The translations under genes were made by a program, and so were the position numbers. DNA of 64,000 nt, taken from NCBI GenBank assembly GCA_002452745.1, contig DKFC01000052.1, forward strand, positions 1-64,000. Direction: 5' to 3'. This DNA comes from Firmicutes bacterium UBA6806. Its GTDB lineage: Bacteria > Bacillota > Clostridia > Peptostreptococcales > Acidaminobacteraceae. Shown here one piece after another: positions 17,951 through 26,906 of this stretch (positions are counted from its first letter, which is position 1; each line of letters begins with the position of its first letter). Below the pieces are notes generated by a model. It saw only the letters and a list, made by a program, of their open reading frames with translations, ran no database searches and was not told the origin of the DNA.

Positions 17951-18003
17951 TCGCTTACCTCTTACGCCTGTTATGCCTTAATTGTCTAATACACTTAGAT
18001 CGA

Positions 18004-18957
18004 CTAATACCCTCTTTTCAAATTTACAATATTGATGAGATCTTTACCTGAAGCATATGATTTTAAGTTCTCATAAATTAAGTTAAATCGCCTTTCGTTT
18101 CTATACTCAGATATCCACGAATTATGCGGGGTGATTTTTACCCTCTCCAATCCCCACAGCAGACTGTCTTGGCTGAGAGGTTCATTTTCAAAAACGTCCA
18201 AAGCCACACCTAAGAATTTACCTTGAGAGAGTGATTCGATTAACTGCGCTTCATCAATTAAACTCCCCCTTGCAACATTGATTAAAACAGCATCTGCCTT
18301 CATCAAGTTGAGTTTTGATTCATCTATGAGCTTTTCTGTTGCCTTTGTATGTGGAATGGTCAGAATCACAAAATCTGCATCTGGCAATAAACTTTCAAGT
18401 GCCTCCATTGGATAGCATTTTTCAAAGCCCTCAGTATCAGCACCACGTGTGTTAATTCCCAGACAGTGAACGTCAAATCCAGACAGTCTTTTGACAGCCT
18501 CTTTTGCAATTGTGCCAGTGCCAATAAAGAGTGCCTTTCTTCCAGTCAGTTCCCTGATTTTAGAGTTGAGTTTCCACTTGCGCTCTCTTTGATTTTGGCT
18601 AAAATAGACACCGAATTTATAAAAGCTGAGCATCTCATATACAATCCATTCACCCATTGGGATGGAGTAACCCCCCCTATTATTGGTAATGGCAATACCT
18701 CTTTCTAACACTGAGGTCACAGGCACTTGATCCACGCCAATACTTGAGAGCTGAATCCATTTTAGAGATTTCATCTCATTTAACGGCAGGGTTTCAAATG
18801 GTGCATAGCAGACCAGCGCTTCAGGATCAAATTCGACAATCTCTCTTTCTCTTCCTGTCAGTTCATTTTCCTTGATGTACAGGATTTCATATCCAAGCTC
18901 TCGAATCTGCTGCATTGCTTCGCTTCCATAGTCATAAGTAAAAAGTACCCTTTTCAT
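18004..18957 (-). CDS. NAD(P)-dependent 2-hydroxyacid dehydrogenase family protein
   Basis: 317-residue D-isomer-specific 2-hydroxyacid dehydrogenase. The catalytic domain begins with MKRVLFTYD. The Rossmann domain carries FIGTGTIAKEA (about 144-154), then LTIPHTKATEKLI, NVARGSLIDEAQLI with the catalytic Arg, LDVFENEPL with the Glu, and TPHNSW with the catalytic His near residue 276. The nearest functional types are phosphoglycerate-dehydrogenase-like or glyoxylate/hydroxypyruvate reductases; the substrate is not determinable. GGAGG is 5 bases before ATG 18957; the ATG at 18972 would put the ribosome-binding site inside the gene. A terminator separates it from the PilZ gene upstream. Confidence 0.88.
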   Translation of the reverse strand: MKRVLFTYDYGSEAMQQIRELGYEILYIKENELTGREREIVEFDPEALVCYAPFETLPLNEMKSLKWIQLSSIGVDQVPVTSVLERGIAITNNRGGYSIPMGEWIVYEMLSFYKFGVYFSQNQRERKWKLNSKIRELTGRKALFIGTGTIAKEAVKRLSGFDVHCLGINTRGADTEGFEKCYPMEALESLLPDADFVILTIPHTKATEKLIDESKLNLMKADAVLINVARGSLIDEAQLIESLSQGKFLGVALDVFENEPLSQDSLLWGLERVKITPHNSWISEYRNERRFNLIYENLKSYASGKDLINIVNLKRGY

Positions 18958-18984
18958 TGAATCCCTCCTCATTTTTCTCTATAA

Positions 18985-19034
18985 CTCTAAAAAACGAGCC
19001 AGCAACTTCACTCGACAGTGAGTTTGCTGGCTAT
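18985..19034 (-). terminator. Terminator of the PilZ gene
   Basis: AGCCAGCAA pairs with TTGCTGGCT (18997-19032), with an inner CACT/AGTG pairing. On the minus strand CGTTTTTT follows. Confidence 0.8.
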
Positions 19035-19047
19035 CATTTCAAAAGTT

Positions 19048-19395
19048 TTAAACGGAGACAGAATCGTCTTCAAATTCATCTATATACAGCGATAAAATAT
19101 CTGCTAATCCTGTGAACTCGCAGCCATAGTTATATCCCTGACTCAACACTTCTTTTCTGATGATTCTGAGGACGCTGTAAAACTGTCTGTGATTTCCAAG
19201 GTCAATTTTTGCATTAAAATAGTAGTTCAAAGGCAACTCATCTTTGGCGATAAATCCGATTCCACCTTTTGAAATATCCACAACCTCAATTGGTATTTGT
19301 CTTGACTCCTTGATGACATCTTGCTGATTATAAACTTCGTCTATGGTGATTACTGCCTTGTAAGGAATTCGATGTGCTTTTCTTCTCTCCCTCAT
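19048..19395 (-). CDS. PilZ domain protein (c-di-GMP binding)
   Basis: 115-residue single-domain PilZ protein. RRKAHR (about 4-9) provides the RxxxR motif and DISKGGIGF (about 44-52) the D/NxSxxG motif, so both c-di-GMP contact sites are present. No YcgR-N or catalytic partner domain is fused. It likely acts as a small effector adaptor for the dinucleotide, which fits the GGDEF protein and the chemotaxis genes in the same window. GGAGAG precedes the ATG. Confidence 0.9.
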   Translation of the reverse strand: MRERRKAHRIPYKAVITIDEVYNQQDVIKESRQIPIEVVDISKGGIGFIAKDELPLNYYFNAKIDLGNHRQFYSVLRIIRKEVLSQGYNYGCEFTGLADILSLYIDEFEDDSVSV

Positions 19396-19439
19396 AGCGA
19401 TCTCTCCTGTTCTCCTTAGTCTTATCTCTATTATACATA

Positions 19440-19467
19440 AAAAAGAGTCCCTTTAAACCCTTTTTAT
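19440..19467 (-). terminator. Terminator of the RCC1-repeat gene
   Basis: On the minus strand AAAAAGGGT pairs with ACTCTTTTT (one G-U pair) and ends in a T run directly after the stop codon. Confidence 0.65.
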
Positions 19468-21108
19468 CTATTTCGCCTTGTCATAAAAGTCATAAAAGTT
19501 GGAAAATACCTTTTTCGTTTCATTTTTTCCCGACATATCTGAAACAATGTGCATTGTATCGTTATTATCAATGAAATAACACTTCTTGCCATTGTTAGCA
19601 ACATGTGCGATGTAGCTTATGCCCACAATCTCTTCTGGCTCTAGGATTGGCTTAGTTCCAGGTGTGTTAAAATTTCCCCAGATAAAGGATTTTCCGAAGT
19701 GATTGACTGCTACAACGAGTGATTCTCTGGCCTTTACATAGGCTATATCCTTGACTTTCAATATTTCTGAAGGAAAGAGCATCTCTGATTTTCCCTTAGA
19801 CCCAAGTTGTCCATAGGCGTTGTTCCCTGCGCCGTAGAGTCTGCCGCTTTCAGCTACAGATATGGAATACCGTTCTCCTGCTGTCATCATGGCAACATTT
19901 TTATAAAGCGTCATGGTAGGCTCATTAATGCGTCCTTTGAATCCCAATCCTAGTTGACCATGCGTATTATCGCCCCAACCGATGACAGTACCGTCGTATT
20001 TAACACCAAACCCGTAATTAGGCCCCAGGGCAATGGATTTAATCCCCTCCACACCGTCCAGTCGAATGGGAGTGGTGGACTCCTGAATATCTTCACGCAT
20101 GAGCTGATTTTCTGAGTTATCTCCCCAGACGTAGACATTTCCGTTGAAATCCAATGCCGCCGCAAAGTGTTTTCCCGCTTCGATTTGCTTGATGTTTTCA
20201 AGACCCCAAATGACATTTAGGGACTTGGCGCCGTTTTTATCTCCTGAAGCCAGTTCACCATAGCGGTTATTTCCAGCGCCGCAAAGTGTTCCGTCATTTA
20301 ATTTGTAGATGCAGAAATCCTCTCCACAGACCACTGAATCAACACCATCATGTATGGCGTTGTATTTTAGTTCAGCCGATGGATTTAAAGACCCAATCCC
20401 GAGCTGTCCAAATTCATTTTTACTCATGGATAAAACTTTCCCATTCTTGTAGATCATAAACATAGTTGAATCCCTGCATATAAGCTCAAGAATACCTGTT
20501 TCCTCAGTGACCTTTATATCCCTTTCAAAGGGTTCTGACCAGTTTCCATTCCGATCCTTTATCTTGAGCCTCACGGTGTAAACACCTGGCTCCCTAAATG
20601 TAGTCTGCCTGTTCTCCCATTTTTTCTCTACAATTTCGTTGTCCTCTGCGATACAACCTGCTGTGTCATAGTGTACCACTGTCATGGTGCTGACTTTGTT
20701 GTCAGGTCTAATTGTGAAATGTGCAATGGGTTTAATCTTGCTGAGGTCGTTCTTGCGTCGAAGGGTCACATACGCCACTAGCCCGTTGAGATATGAATCT
20801 CCGCCGATTTCGTTGATGAGCTTTGTGGCTTCCTCTTCTTCAAGTCCTGATATGGTCAAGAATTTGCCGTCCAAGGAAAGCTCATACTGCTTAGAATTGA
20901 CCCAAGGCTCGTTTGGAAGCAATGGCAACAATTTCTTGAATTTTTTTGCAAGTTCACCGTTTTCTTCTCTATATGCTGTGGCCGCATCTAAAATTGCCTC
21001 ATAATTATCATAAGGATCAATCTCTACATTTTCCTTTTGATCGTTCATGTAATAGGCGACGGCTCCCACGACTGACCCAATTGCCAGTAATACGCCCAAA
21101 ATTCCCAC
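19468..21108 (-). CDS. Membrane-anchored RCC1-repeat (beta-propeller) protein
   Basis: 546-residue protein with an N-terminal membrane helix (about 3-20) and no clear cleavage site. Residues about 30-105 are a mixed segment. About 115-205 looks like a PKD/Ig-type beta sandwich, with REPGVYTVRLKIKDRNGNWS, which matches the usual PKD strand. From about 210 to 510 come RCC1-type repeats: GAGNNRYGELASGD, VWGDNSENQL, GWGDNTHGQLGLG and GAGNNAYGQLG. I count about six blades. Such proteins may be surface adhesion or interaction scaffolds; no enzymatic residues are seen. The start is GTG 21108 with GGAGA upstream. It lies 39 bases after folD. Confidence 0.82.
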   Translation of the reverse strand: MGILGVLLAIGSVVGAVAYYMNDQKENVEIDPYDNYEAILDAATAYREENGELAKKFKKLLPLLPNEPWVNSKQYELSLDGKFLTISGLEEEEATKLINEIGGDSYLNGLVAYVTLRRKNDLSKIKPIAHFTIRPDNKVSTMTVVHYDTAGCIAEDNEIVEKKWENRQTTFREPGVYTVRLKIKDRNGNWSEPFERDIKVTEETGILELICRDSTMFMIYKNGKVLSMSKNEFGQLGIGSLNPSAELKYNAIHDGVDSVVCGEDFCIYKLNDGTLCGAGNNRYGELASGDKNGAKSLNVIWGLENIKQIEAGKHFAAALDFNGNVYVWGDNSENQLMREDIQESTTPIRLDGVEGIKSIALGPNYGFGVKYDGTVIGWGDNTHGQLGLGFKGRINEPTMTLYKNVAMMTAGERYSISVAESGRLYGAGNNAYGQLGSKGKSEMLFPSEILKVKDIAYVKARESLVVAVNHFGKSFIWGNFNTPGTKPILEPEEIVGISYIAHVANNGKKCYFIDNNDTMHIVSDMSGKNETKKVFSNFYDFYDKAK

Positions 21109-21147
21109 GATACCTATTCTCCTTTATTCCCAACTCTAGTTCAGCAT

Positions 21148-21969
21148 CTAACAATCAAAGTGTTCGAGGACATTTAGCAAAAGCACTGCATTGGTTACTG
21201 GTCCAACGCCTCCCGGGACAGGTGTAATCATTTTTACATAGTCCTTTAAAGCATCAAAATCTGCATCACCAACCAATTTTCCATCCAATTCATTCATTCC
21301 CACGTCTATGACAATGGTGTTTTCGTTAACCATTTCTCTCTTTAAGAAGTTGGCAATTCCAACTGCCAAAATCACAATATCCGCACACTGTGTATGCTGC
21401 ATCAAATTTTGCGTTTTAGAGTGACAAACCGTCACTGTGGCATTTTTGTGCATGAGCATAACCGACAGTGGTTTTCCAACAATATTGCTCCTGCCAATGA
21501 CAACTACATTTTTACCCTCTAGGTCAACCTCAAGGGCATCCAACATGGTGACCACCGCAAGGGGAGTACAAGGCCTTGTTGCCTTCTCCCCTTTAAACAG
21601 CCTTCCCGCATTCATTGGATGAAAACCATCTATATCCTTTGTCGGTTTTATAGCTGTAATGATTTTTTCCTCACTTATATGAGGCGGCAAAGGCATCTGT
21701 ACGATAATGCCATTCACAAATTCATCTTTATTTTTCTCTTCTATGACAGAAAGCAATTGAGCTTCTGTGGTAGATTCTGGCAATCTGTAGATTTCATAGC
21801 CAAACCCCACACTCATACAAGTCCTCTCAAGCATCCTCAGATAGGATTCAGCAGAGGGGTCTTCGCCTAATATAATTGCAACCACATTCGGATGCCTTCT
21901 ACATCCTATTATTCTCTGTTTTACATCAGCTTTTATCTTTTTTGCGATTTCAGTTCCATTAATAATCAA
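21148..21969 (-). CDS. folD: FolD-type methylenetetrahydrofolate dehydrogenase (cyclohydrolase Lys missing)
   Basis: 273-residue C1-folate enzyme, normally both 5,10-methylene-THF dehydrogenase and 5,10-methenyl-THF cyclohydrolase. Conserved folate-site and NAD(P)-site motifs are present: GEDPSAESY (about 35-43), VQMPLPPHI, KDIDGFHP, GRSNIVGKP and TPVPGGVGPVT. The usual YxxxK has Tyr43 but Leu47 instead of lysine (YLRML). This lysine is required for cyclohydrolase action in studied homologues, so the protein may be dehydrogenase-only. The start is TTG 21969 with GGAGGG at good spacing. It is followed 39 bases later by the RCC1 gene. Confidence 0.9.
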   Translation of the reverse strand: MIINGTEIAKKIKADVKQRIIGCRRHPNVVAIILGEDPSAESYLRMLERTCMSVGFGYEIYRLPESTTEAQLLSVIEEKNKDEFVNGIIVQMPLPPHISEEKIITAIKPTKDIDGFHPMNAGRLFKGEKATRPCTPLAVVTMLDALEVDLEGKNVVVIGRSNIVGKPLSVMLMHKNATVTVCHSKTQNLMQHTQCADIVILAVGIANFLKREMVNENTIVIDVGMNELDGKLVGDADFDALKDYVKMITPVPGGVGPVTNAVLLLNVLEHFDC

Positions 21970-22074
21970 CTGATTCCCTCCTCTCTTAACTTAATTATAT
22001 CCCAAAACATAACTTTTTCTCATATTTTAAGGTTATTTTAAATAATATTCATGTTCTTATGAATTCTTTCATAG

Positions 22075-22105
22075 ATAAAAAGCCCAGTTACATGGGCTTT
22101 TTATG
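22075..22105 (-). terminator. Terminator of the pot operon
   Basis: AAAAAGCCC (22077-22085) pairs with GGGCTTTTT (22094-22102) and is effective on either strand. It lies downstream of potD. Confidence 0.85.
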
Positions 22106-22142
22106 TTTACATTATATCATTGTCGCCTTTAATTCTCTACCT

Positions 22143-23180
22143 CTAATTTGCTTTTATCTCAGTCCAAACGCGGTCATATTCTTGAACGAAATCGCCTGGG
22201 TCTAAGAAAATTTCAAAATTTGATATCCACTCTTTTTTAGGGTAAGCATAAGTCGTATCCATAAGAGATGGATCGAGTAATTTCTTCGTTTCATTGTTGC
22301 AAGTTGAATAGCCTACATAGTCGGCATTTTTAAAACCGATATCGCCTCTACAGAGGAAGTCGATAAATTGATGCGCCGCATCGACGTTCTTTGCACCTTT
22401 TGGAATAACGATGTTGTCAAACCACTTGTTAGAGCCCTCTTTAGGCAAAGCGTATTTGAACTGCGGATAATCTTGAATAACTGTGCTGGCTTCACCCGAC
22501 CAAACCACTGCCATAGCAGCTTCTTCACTGATAAGCATATCCTTCACGTTATCGCCAACATATGCAAGCACAAGAGGCTTTTGCTGAATCAATAGCTGTT
22601 TTGCCTCTTCAAGCTGTGAGACGTCTTTAGTGTTCATTGAGTAGCCCAATTTTTTGAGTGCAACCATGATGGAATCTCTTTGTGAATCGACCATTGTGAA
22701 CATCCCACTGTACTTTTCGTCCCAAAGAGCATCCCAAGAATCAATTTCATCGGAAATCAAATCGGTGTTGTAAATAATGCCCACAGTTCCCCAGAAGTAC
22801 GGAACAGAGTATTCATTGTTTGGATCGAAGTCCAGATTTTTAAACTGGTCATCTATATTTGCATAATTTGGAATCTTGGATAAATCAATTTTTTCAAGCA
22901 TATCCTCTTTAATCATCTTTTCAATCATATAATCAGAGGGGATTGCAATATCATACTGCGTTCCACCTTTTTTAATTTTCGTGTACATCTCTTCATTTGT
23001 GGCAAATGTTTCATAGTTGACTTTGATCCCTGTTTCGTCTTCGAAGGTATCAAAGATACTTTCATCAATATAGTCGCCCCAGTTATAGACGTTCAAAACC
23101 ACTTGATCTTCTTTTTTACAGCCAACAAACGCTGTGGCAATTAACGCAATCATTAAAAATATCGCTATGCTTTTTTTCAT
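22143..23180 (-). CDS. potD: Spermidine/putrescine-binding lipoprotein PotD
   Basis: 345-residue solute-binding protein of the polyamine ABC transporter. The signal peptide ends in the lipobox FVGC (about 18-21), so it is a lipoprotein on the outer face of the membrane. The mature part starts with LNVYNWGDYIDESIFDTFE, the classic PotD/PotF opening, and contains YDIAIPSDYMI and VPYFWGTVGIIYN. The acidic D/E and aromatic residues expected around the polyamine site are present in these motifs. Last gene of the operon, 27 bases after potC, and followed by a strong terminator. Confidence 0.93.
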   Translation of the reverse strand: MKKSIAIFLMIALIATAFVGCKKEDQVVLNVYNWGDYIDESIFDTFEDETGIKVNYETFATNEEMYTKIKKGGTQYDIAIPSDYMIEKMIKEDMLEKIDLSKIPNYANIDDQFKNLDFDPNNEYSVPYFWGTVGIIYNTDLISDEIDSWDALWDEKYSGMFTMVDSQRDSIMVALKKLGYSMNTKDVSQLEEAKQLLIQQKPLVLAYVGDNVKDMLISEEAAMAVVWSGEASTVIQDYPQFKYALPKEGSNKWFDNIVIPKGAKNVDAAHQFIDFLCRGDIGFKNADYVGYSTCNNETKKLLDPSLMDTTYAYPKKEWISNFEIFLDPGDFVQEYDRVWTEIKAN

Positions 23181-23207
23181 TTCTTTATCTTCCTCCCTTA
23201 ATTAAAC

Positions 23208-23981
23208 CTAAATCTCTTCAATTTTTGTTCGCTTGTTGATTAAAATCAACATAATCAGCACTGTTATAAACATCAGTGTGGACAGTGCATTGATTTCTGG
23301 CTTGATGCCTCTTCTGGCCATTGAATATATGGCAATTGATAGATTTGTCACACCATTTCCCGCATTGAAGAAGCTGATGACAAAATCGTCAATTGACAGT
23401 GTAAAGGCAATCAATCCACCAGTTATGATGCCGGGTTTGATTTCTGGCAAAATAACTTTTCTAAAAGCATACCAAGGAGTAGCCCCTAAATCCATGGCGG
23501 CTTCCAGTGTATCGCCAGACATTTGCTTTAGCTTAGGCAGCACCGATAAAATCACATATGGAATGTTAAAGGTGACATGAGCCAGAATCATGGTCATGAG
23601 CCCAAGCTCCAATTTCATCCCCACAAACAATGTCATCAAGGCAACCCCTGTGACGATATCTGGGTTCAAAATTGGAATGTTGTTGACATTCAAAATGACT
23701 TTCTGTTTCCACGCCTTCATATAGTGAATGCCAAAGGCGGCAAAAGTTCCGATTAGGGTTGCCAGCAACGCCGAAACCACTGCTACCAAAATTGTATAGT
23801 AAAGCGACTTCATAATATAGCCGTTTTCTATCAAAGTGTGATACCACTTAAAGGTAAAACCTTCCCATTTTGCTGTGGATTTTGAATCGTTAAATGAAAA
23901 CACCACCAAAACCACAATTGGTGCGTATAAAAACGCAAACATCAAAACTGTATAAATTCGCTTTAGGAGCTTTCCTACCAC
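23208..23981 (-). CDS. potC: Polyamine ABC transporter permease PotC
   Basis: 257-residue inner-membrane permease with about six helices and the EAA loop EAAMDLGATPWYAFRKVILP (about 166-185) that contacts the ATPase. The opening YAPIVVLVVFSFNDSK is typical of PotC. The start is GTG 23981, which overlaps the end of potB by 7 bases, with GGAG upstream. It forms a heterodimeric channel with PotB. Confidence 0.93.
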   Translation of the reverse strand: MVGKLLKRIYTVLMFAFLYAPIVVLVVFSFNDSKSTAKWEGFTFKWYHTLIENGYIMKSLYYTILVAVVSALLATLIGTFAAFGIHYMKAWKQKVILNVNNIPILNPDIVTGVALMTLFVGMKLELGLMTMILAHVTFNIPYVILSVLPKLKQMSGDTLEAAMDLGATPWYAFRKVILPEIKPGIITGGLIAFTLSIDDFVISFFNAGNGVTNLSIAIYSMARRGIKPEINALSTLMFITVLIMLILINKRTKIEEI

Positions 23982-24799
23982 ATGACCACGCTCCCTTCAT
24001 CACCAGCCTCACCGCCTAACCGGTTCATAATTGACATTGTAATCAAGATGAGAACCATCAACAGCATTGAAATTGCCGATCCAAAGTGCCAGTCATTGAC
24101 AACGAGAAACTGCTGTTCAATTAAGTTCCCTATGAGCATGTACTGTCCACCGTATAAGAGGTTTGTTATGACGAATGTGCTCACCGCTGGCATGAATACC
24201 ATAGAAATTCCCGATACAACACCTGGTAGCGACAGTGGAAAGATTACTTTTCTAAACACGACAAACTTATTGCCGCCCAAGTCCTCAGCAGCTTCAACAA
24301 GGCTCTTGTCCATCTTTGTCAGCACGGTGTAAATTGGCAAGACCATGAAGGGGAGGAAGTTATAGACCATCCCCAACAGAACAGCACCTTCCGAGTATAA
24401 AAAAGTCATCTGCGGCAAGTGGAAAAAAGCCAGCAGTTTATTCAAAATTCCGTTTTTCCCAAGAATGGTCATCCACGCATACGTTCTGAGTAGAAAATTC
24501 ATCCACATGGGAACAACAAACAACATAACTGCCAAATTTCTAATTCTCACATGCATTTTAGCCAGAATCATTGCCATTGGATACCCCAAAAGCAGGCAAA
24601 TTAAAGTAGCTTTAAGTGCAATTTCAACAGATCGAATCAGTACTTTAAGGTAAATCGGTTCAATAAATCTAGCGTAGTTTGCAAATGAGAACCCACCGTC
24701 AGCAACTGTAAAGCTCAAATAAGCCACCATGGCCAGCGGCACAATGATAAACAGCAAACTCCACAACAGATATGGACTGGATGCGATTTTTCTAAGCAT
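23975..24799 (-). CDS. potB: Polyamine ABC transporter permease PotB
   Basis: 274-residue permease from ATG 24799 (MLRKIASSPYLL), chosen because AAGGAGG stands immediately before it; the frame continues upstream to 24907 but only as overlap with potA. About six membrane helices, with the EAA loop EAAEDLGGNKFVVFRKVIFP (about 180-200). PotB and PotC together form the polyamine channel. It overlaps potA by 8 bases and potC by 7, so translation is tightly coupled. Confidence 0.92.
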   Translation of the reverse strand: MLRKIASSPYLLWSLLFIIVPLAMVAYLSFTVADGGFSFANYARFIEPIYLKVLIRSVEIALKATLICLLLGYPMAMILAKMHVRIRNLAVMLFVVPMWMNFLLRTYAWMTILGKNGILNKLLAFFHLPQMTFLYSEGAVLLGMVYNFLPFMVLPIYTVLTKMDKSLVEAAEDLGGNKFVVFRKVIFPLSLPGVVSGISMVFMPAVSTFVITNLLYGGQYMLIGNLIEQQFLVVNDWHFGSAISMLLMVLILITMSIMNRLGGEAGDEGSVVMW

Positions 24800-25841
24800 T
24801 GTGCGCCTCCTTACACATGATGTGAATATCGTCTGGTTGAATACTAATGCCAACATGGCTTCCCTCAGGGGCCATCTGAGTGCTGTGAACCATCCACTCT
24901 CTATCACCTTCGCTGATAATCATCTCATAGTGGACGCCCTTAAAGACAACTGATTTCACAATTCCTTCCAGAACACCTTCTGAGGCATTCACCAATTTCA
25001 CATCTTCTGGTCTAATGACCACATCAACGGATTCGTTGGCATCAAATCCGCCGTCTACACAGTCAAATGTCTTGTCTGCAAAGGACACCACACGATCTTC
25101 AGGCATAACGCCGTCGAAAATGTTGCTCTCGCCTATAAAATCTGCGACAAACGCATTTTCTGGCTCATTGTATATGTCTATTGGAGATCCGATTTGCTGA
25201 ATTTCGCCTTGATTCATGATAATAATTTTATCTGACATGGTCAGCGCTTCCTCTTGATCATGGGTGACATAGACAAATGTAATCCCCAACTCTCGCTGCA
25301 TGTTTTTCAGTTCTATTTGCATGTCTTTTCTAAGTTTGAGATCAAGCGCTCCAAGTGGTTCATCCAACAAGAGCACTTTTGGCTCGTTCACAAGTGCTCT
25401 TGCAATGGCAACTCTCTGTTGCTGACCACCGGACAGCGAATTGACTTTTCTTTGCTCAAAACCGTTCAGATTTACCAGTTCAAGCATTTTAGCAACTTTG
25501 GATTTGATTTCACTCTCAGGGAGTTTGTTGATTCTGAGTCCAAAGGCAATATTTTCATATATATTCATATGTGGAAACAATGCATACTTTTGAAACACCG
25601 TATTGATTTGACGCTTGTACGGCGGCAGGTTTGTAATATCCTGATTTTCAAAGAAAATACTTCCACTTGAAGGGGTTTCAAACCCCGCAATCATCCTAAG
25701 TGTTGTGGTCTTCCCACATCCACTGGGCCCTAAAATCGTCAGAAACTGATTTTTTTTGACCCAGAAGTCAATATTTTTAACAACCTCGACACCGCCATAT
25801 TGCTTTGTCAGGTTTTTTCCCATTACAATTTTATCGCTCAT
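24792..25841 (-). CDS. potA: Spermidine/putrescine ABC transporter ATPase PotA
   Basis: 349-residue ATPase. Walker A GPSGCGKTT (about 38-46), Q-loop FQKYALFPHM, signature LSGGQQQR (about 136-143), Walker B VLLLDEP and the switch His in VTHDQ. A C-terminal TOBE domain (about 275-345, VVIRPEDVKL) is normal for PotA. It energises the PotB-PotC channel at the cytoplasmic face. AGGAGG is 5 bases before the ATG; it starts 15 bases after the regulator gene, so the regulator and transporter genes form one operon. Confidence 0.94.
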   Translation of the reverse strand: MSDKIVMGKNLTKQYGGVEVVKNIDFWVKKNQFLTILGPSGCGKTTTLRMIAGFETPSSGSIFFENQDITNLPPYKRQINTVFQKYALFPHMNIYENIAFGLRINKLPESEIKSKVAKMLELVNLNGFEQRKVNSLSGGQQQRVAIARALVNEPKVLLLDEPLGALDLKLRKDMQIELKNMQRELGITFVYVTHDQEEALTMSDKIIIMNQGEIQQIGSPIDIYNEPENAFVADFIGESNIFDGVMPEDRVVSFADKTFDCVDGGFDANESVDVVIRPEDVKLVNASEGVLEGIVKSVVFKGVHYEMIISEGDREWMVHSTQMAPEGSHVGISIQPDDIHIMCKEAHNA

Positions 25842-25856
25842 GACGCCTCCTACTGA

Positions 25857-26402
25857 TTAGAAATTAGGTGGAGTTCCGACTAAGATAATCGTGGCCTCAC
25901 GTTTGCCCTTGTTTATAATTTCATGACCTTTGTTCGCTTTATAATAAAATGAATCGCCAGCCTTCGCTACATATTTTTTACTACCCAGTCTAATGACCAC
26001 TGAACCAGACATGACGTAACCAAATTCTTCACCCTCATGTGGGTCGTGTGCATCATATGCGCCATTTGGTGCCAAAGTCAACATAATTGGCTCCATCATA
26101 TTCTTTTGGGCGTTTGGAATAATCCACTCCAATTTGTAGCCAATTTCCTCATCTTCTTTCTCAAAAAAATCTTCCTTTTTAAAGACTATCTTTTCTTCAA
26201 CCGTCTCACTGAAGAATTCCTGCAAATTGGTTCCCAAGCTCTCCAGAATATCCACTAGACTCGCTATTGAAGGCGATGTCATATCCCGTTCAAGTTGCGA
26301 GATAAATCCCTTTGAAAGTTCACAGCGATCTGCAAGTTCTTCTTGTGTCAGGTTGTTTTCAAGTCTTAACCTCTTAATCTTTTCACCAATATTCACAACC
26401 AT
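25857..26402 (-). CDS. XRE-cupin regulator of the pot operon (PuuR-like)
   Basis: 181-residue regulator with an N-terminal helix-turn-helix (about 4-60, TQEELADRCELSKGFISQLE) and a C-terminal cupin (about 105-175, with AHDPHEGEEFGYVMSG and GDSFYYKANKGHEI). This PuuR-type arrangement senses small metabolites. Being the first gene of the polyamine operon, it most likely controls potABCD and itself in response to polyamines (inference). AAGGAG precedes the ATG. A direct repeat just upstream (26453-26495) is a candidate operator. Confidence 0.9.
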   Translation of the reverse strand: MVVNIGEKIKRLRLENNLTQEELADRCELSKGFISQLERDMTSPSIASLVDILESLGTNLQEFFSETVEEKIVFKKEDFFEKEDEEIGYKLEWIIPNAQKNMMEPIMLTLAPNGAYDAHDPHEGEEFGYVMSGSVVIRLGSKKYVAKAGDSFYYKANKGHEIINKGKREATIILVGTPPNF

Positions 26403-26452
26403 TTCTCCTTATTTAGACGTAAAAAACTCATGTTTTACGACATGATTTTTTT

Positions 26453-26495
26453 GATATTTTCATCAAAAAAAATATGGATTTTTTCATCGAAAAAA
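26453..26495. repeat. Direct repeat in the pot regulator promoter region
   Basis: GATATTTTCATCAAAAAAA (26453-26471) and GATTTTTTCATCGAAAAAA (26477-26495) match at 17 of 19 positions with a 24-base period, about 50-90 bases before the regulator start. It is a candidate operator for the PuuR-like protein. Low complexity is a caution. Confidence 0.5.
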
Positions 26496-26816
26496 CCTTT
26501 ATAAAAACGACATTTTCTTTGTTTATTATTACTAAACTTTTCACTCGATTTATTATACTTTATGTATTGAATGTCGTCAACAAGATATTAAATATTTTGT
26601 TTAATAATACTTAATTTTTCTGTGAACTCATTGGGTTTAGCTTTATCCTTCCTCACCTTTCTACGTAAAACCAATGTAAACCTCTGGTAAAATCTATGTT
26701 TTGAACACAAAAAAGTGAAGACGCATTTGCTCTTTTTGAAAGCCGCTAATTTGCCCACATTTTAAGAAAATCACGGTTGAATTTCAGCATCATTTTTTAG
26801 GGTTTTCAAGCAAAAT

Positions 26817-26868
26817 AAAAGCTATTGCCCTCTGATTTGATTTTCAGAGTTGCAATAGCTCTTTTTTT
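26817..26868. terminator. Terminator of the cheV gene
   Basis: AAAAGCTATTGC and CTCTGA (26817-26835) pair with TCAGAG and GCAATAGCT (26844-26861), with T-rich and A-rich tails on the two sides. Bidirectional in form; it follows the minus-strand cheV gene. Confidence 0.8.
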
Positions 26869-26906
26869 AGATTGCAGTTTTAGTTTGATTTTAAGTGCCG
26901 CTTTAA

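Larger units (their letters stand above)
26403..26906. other. Intergenic region upstream of the polyamine regulator
   Basis: 504-base A+T-rich spacer. It holds the direct repeat at 26453-26495 close to the regulator gene, the terminator of the cheV gene at 26817-26868, and, between them (about 26500-26815), nothing I recognise: no long frame, tRNA or riboswitch. Confidence 0.55.
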
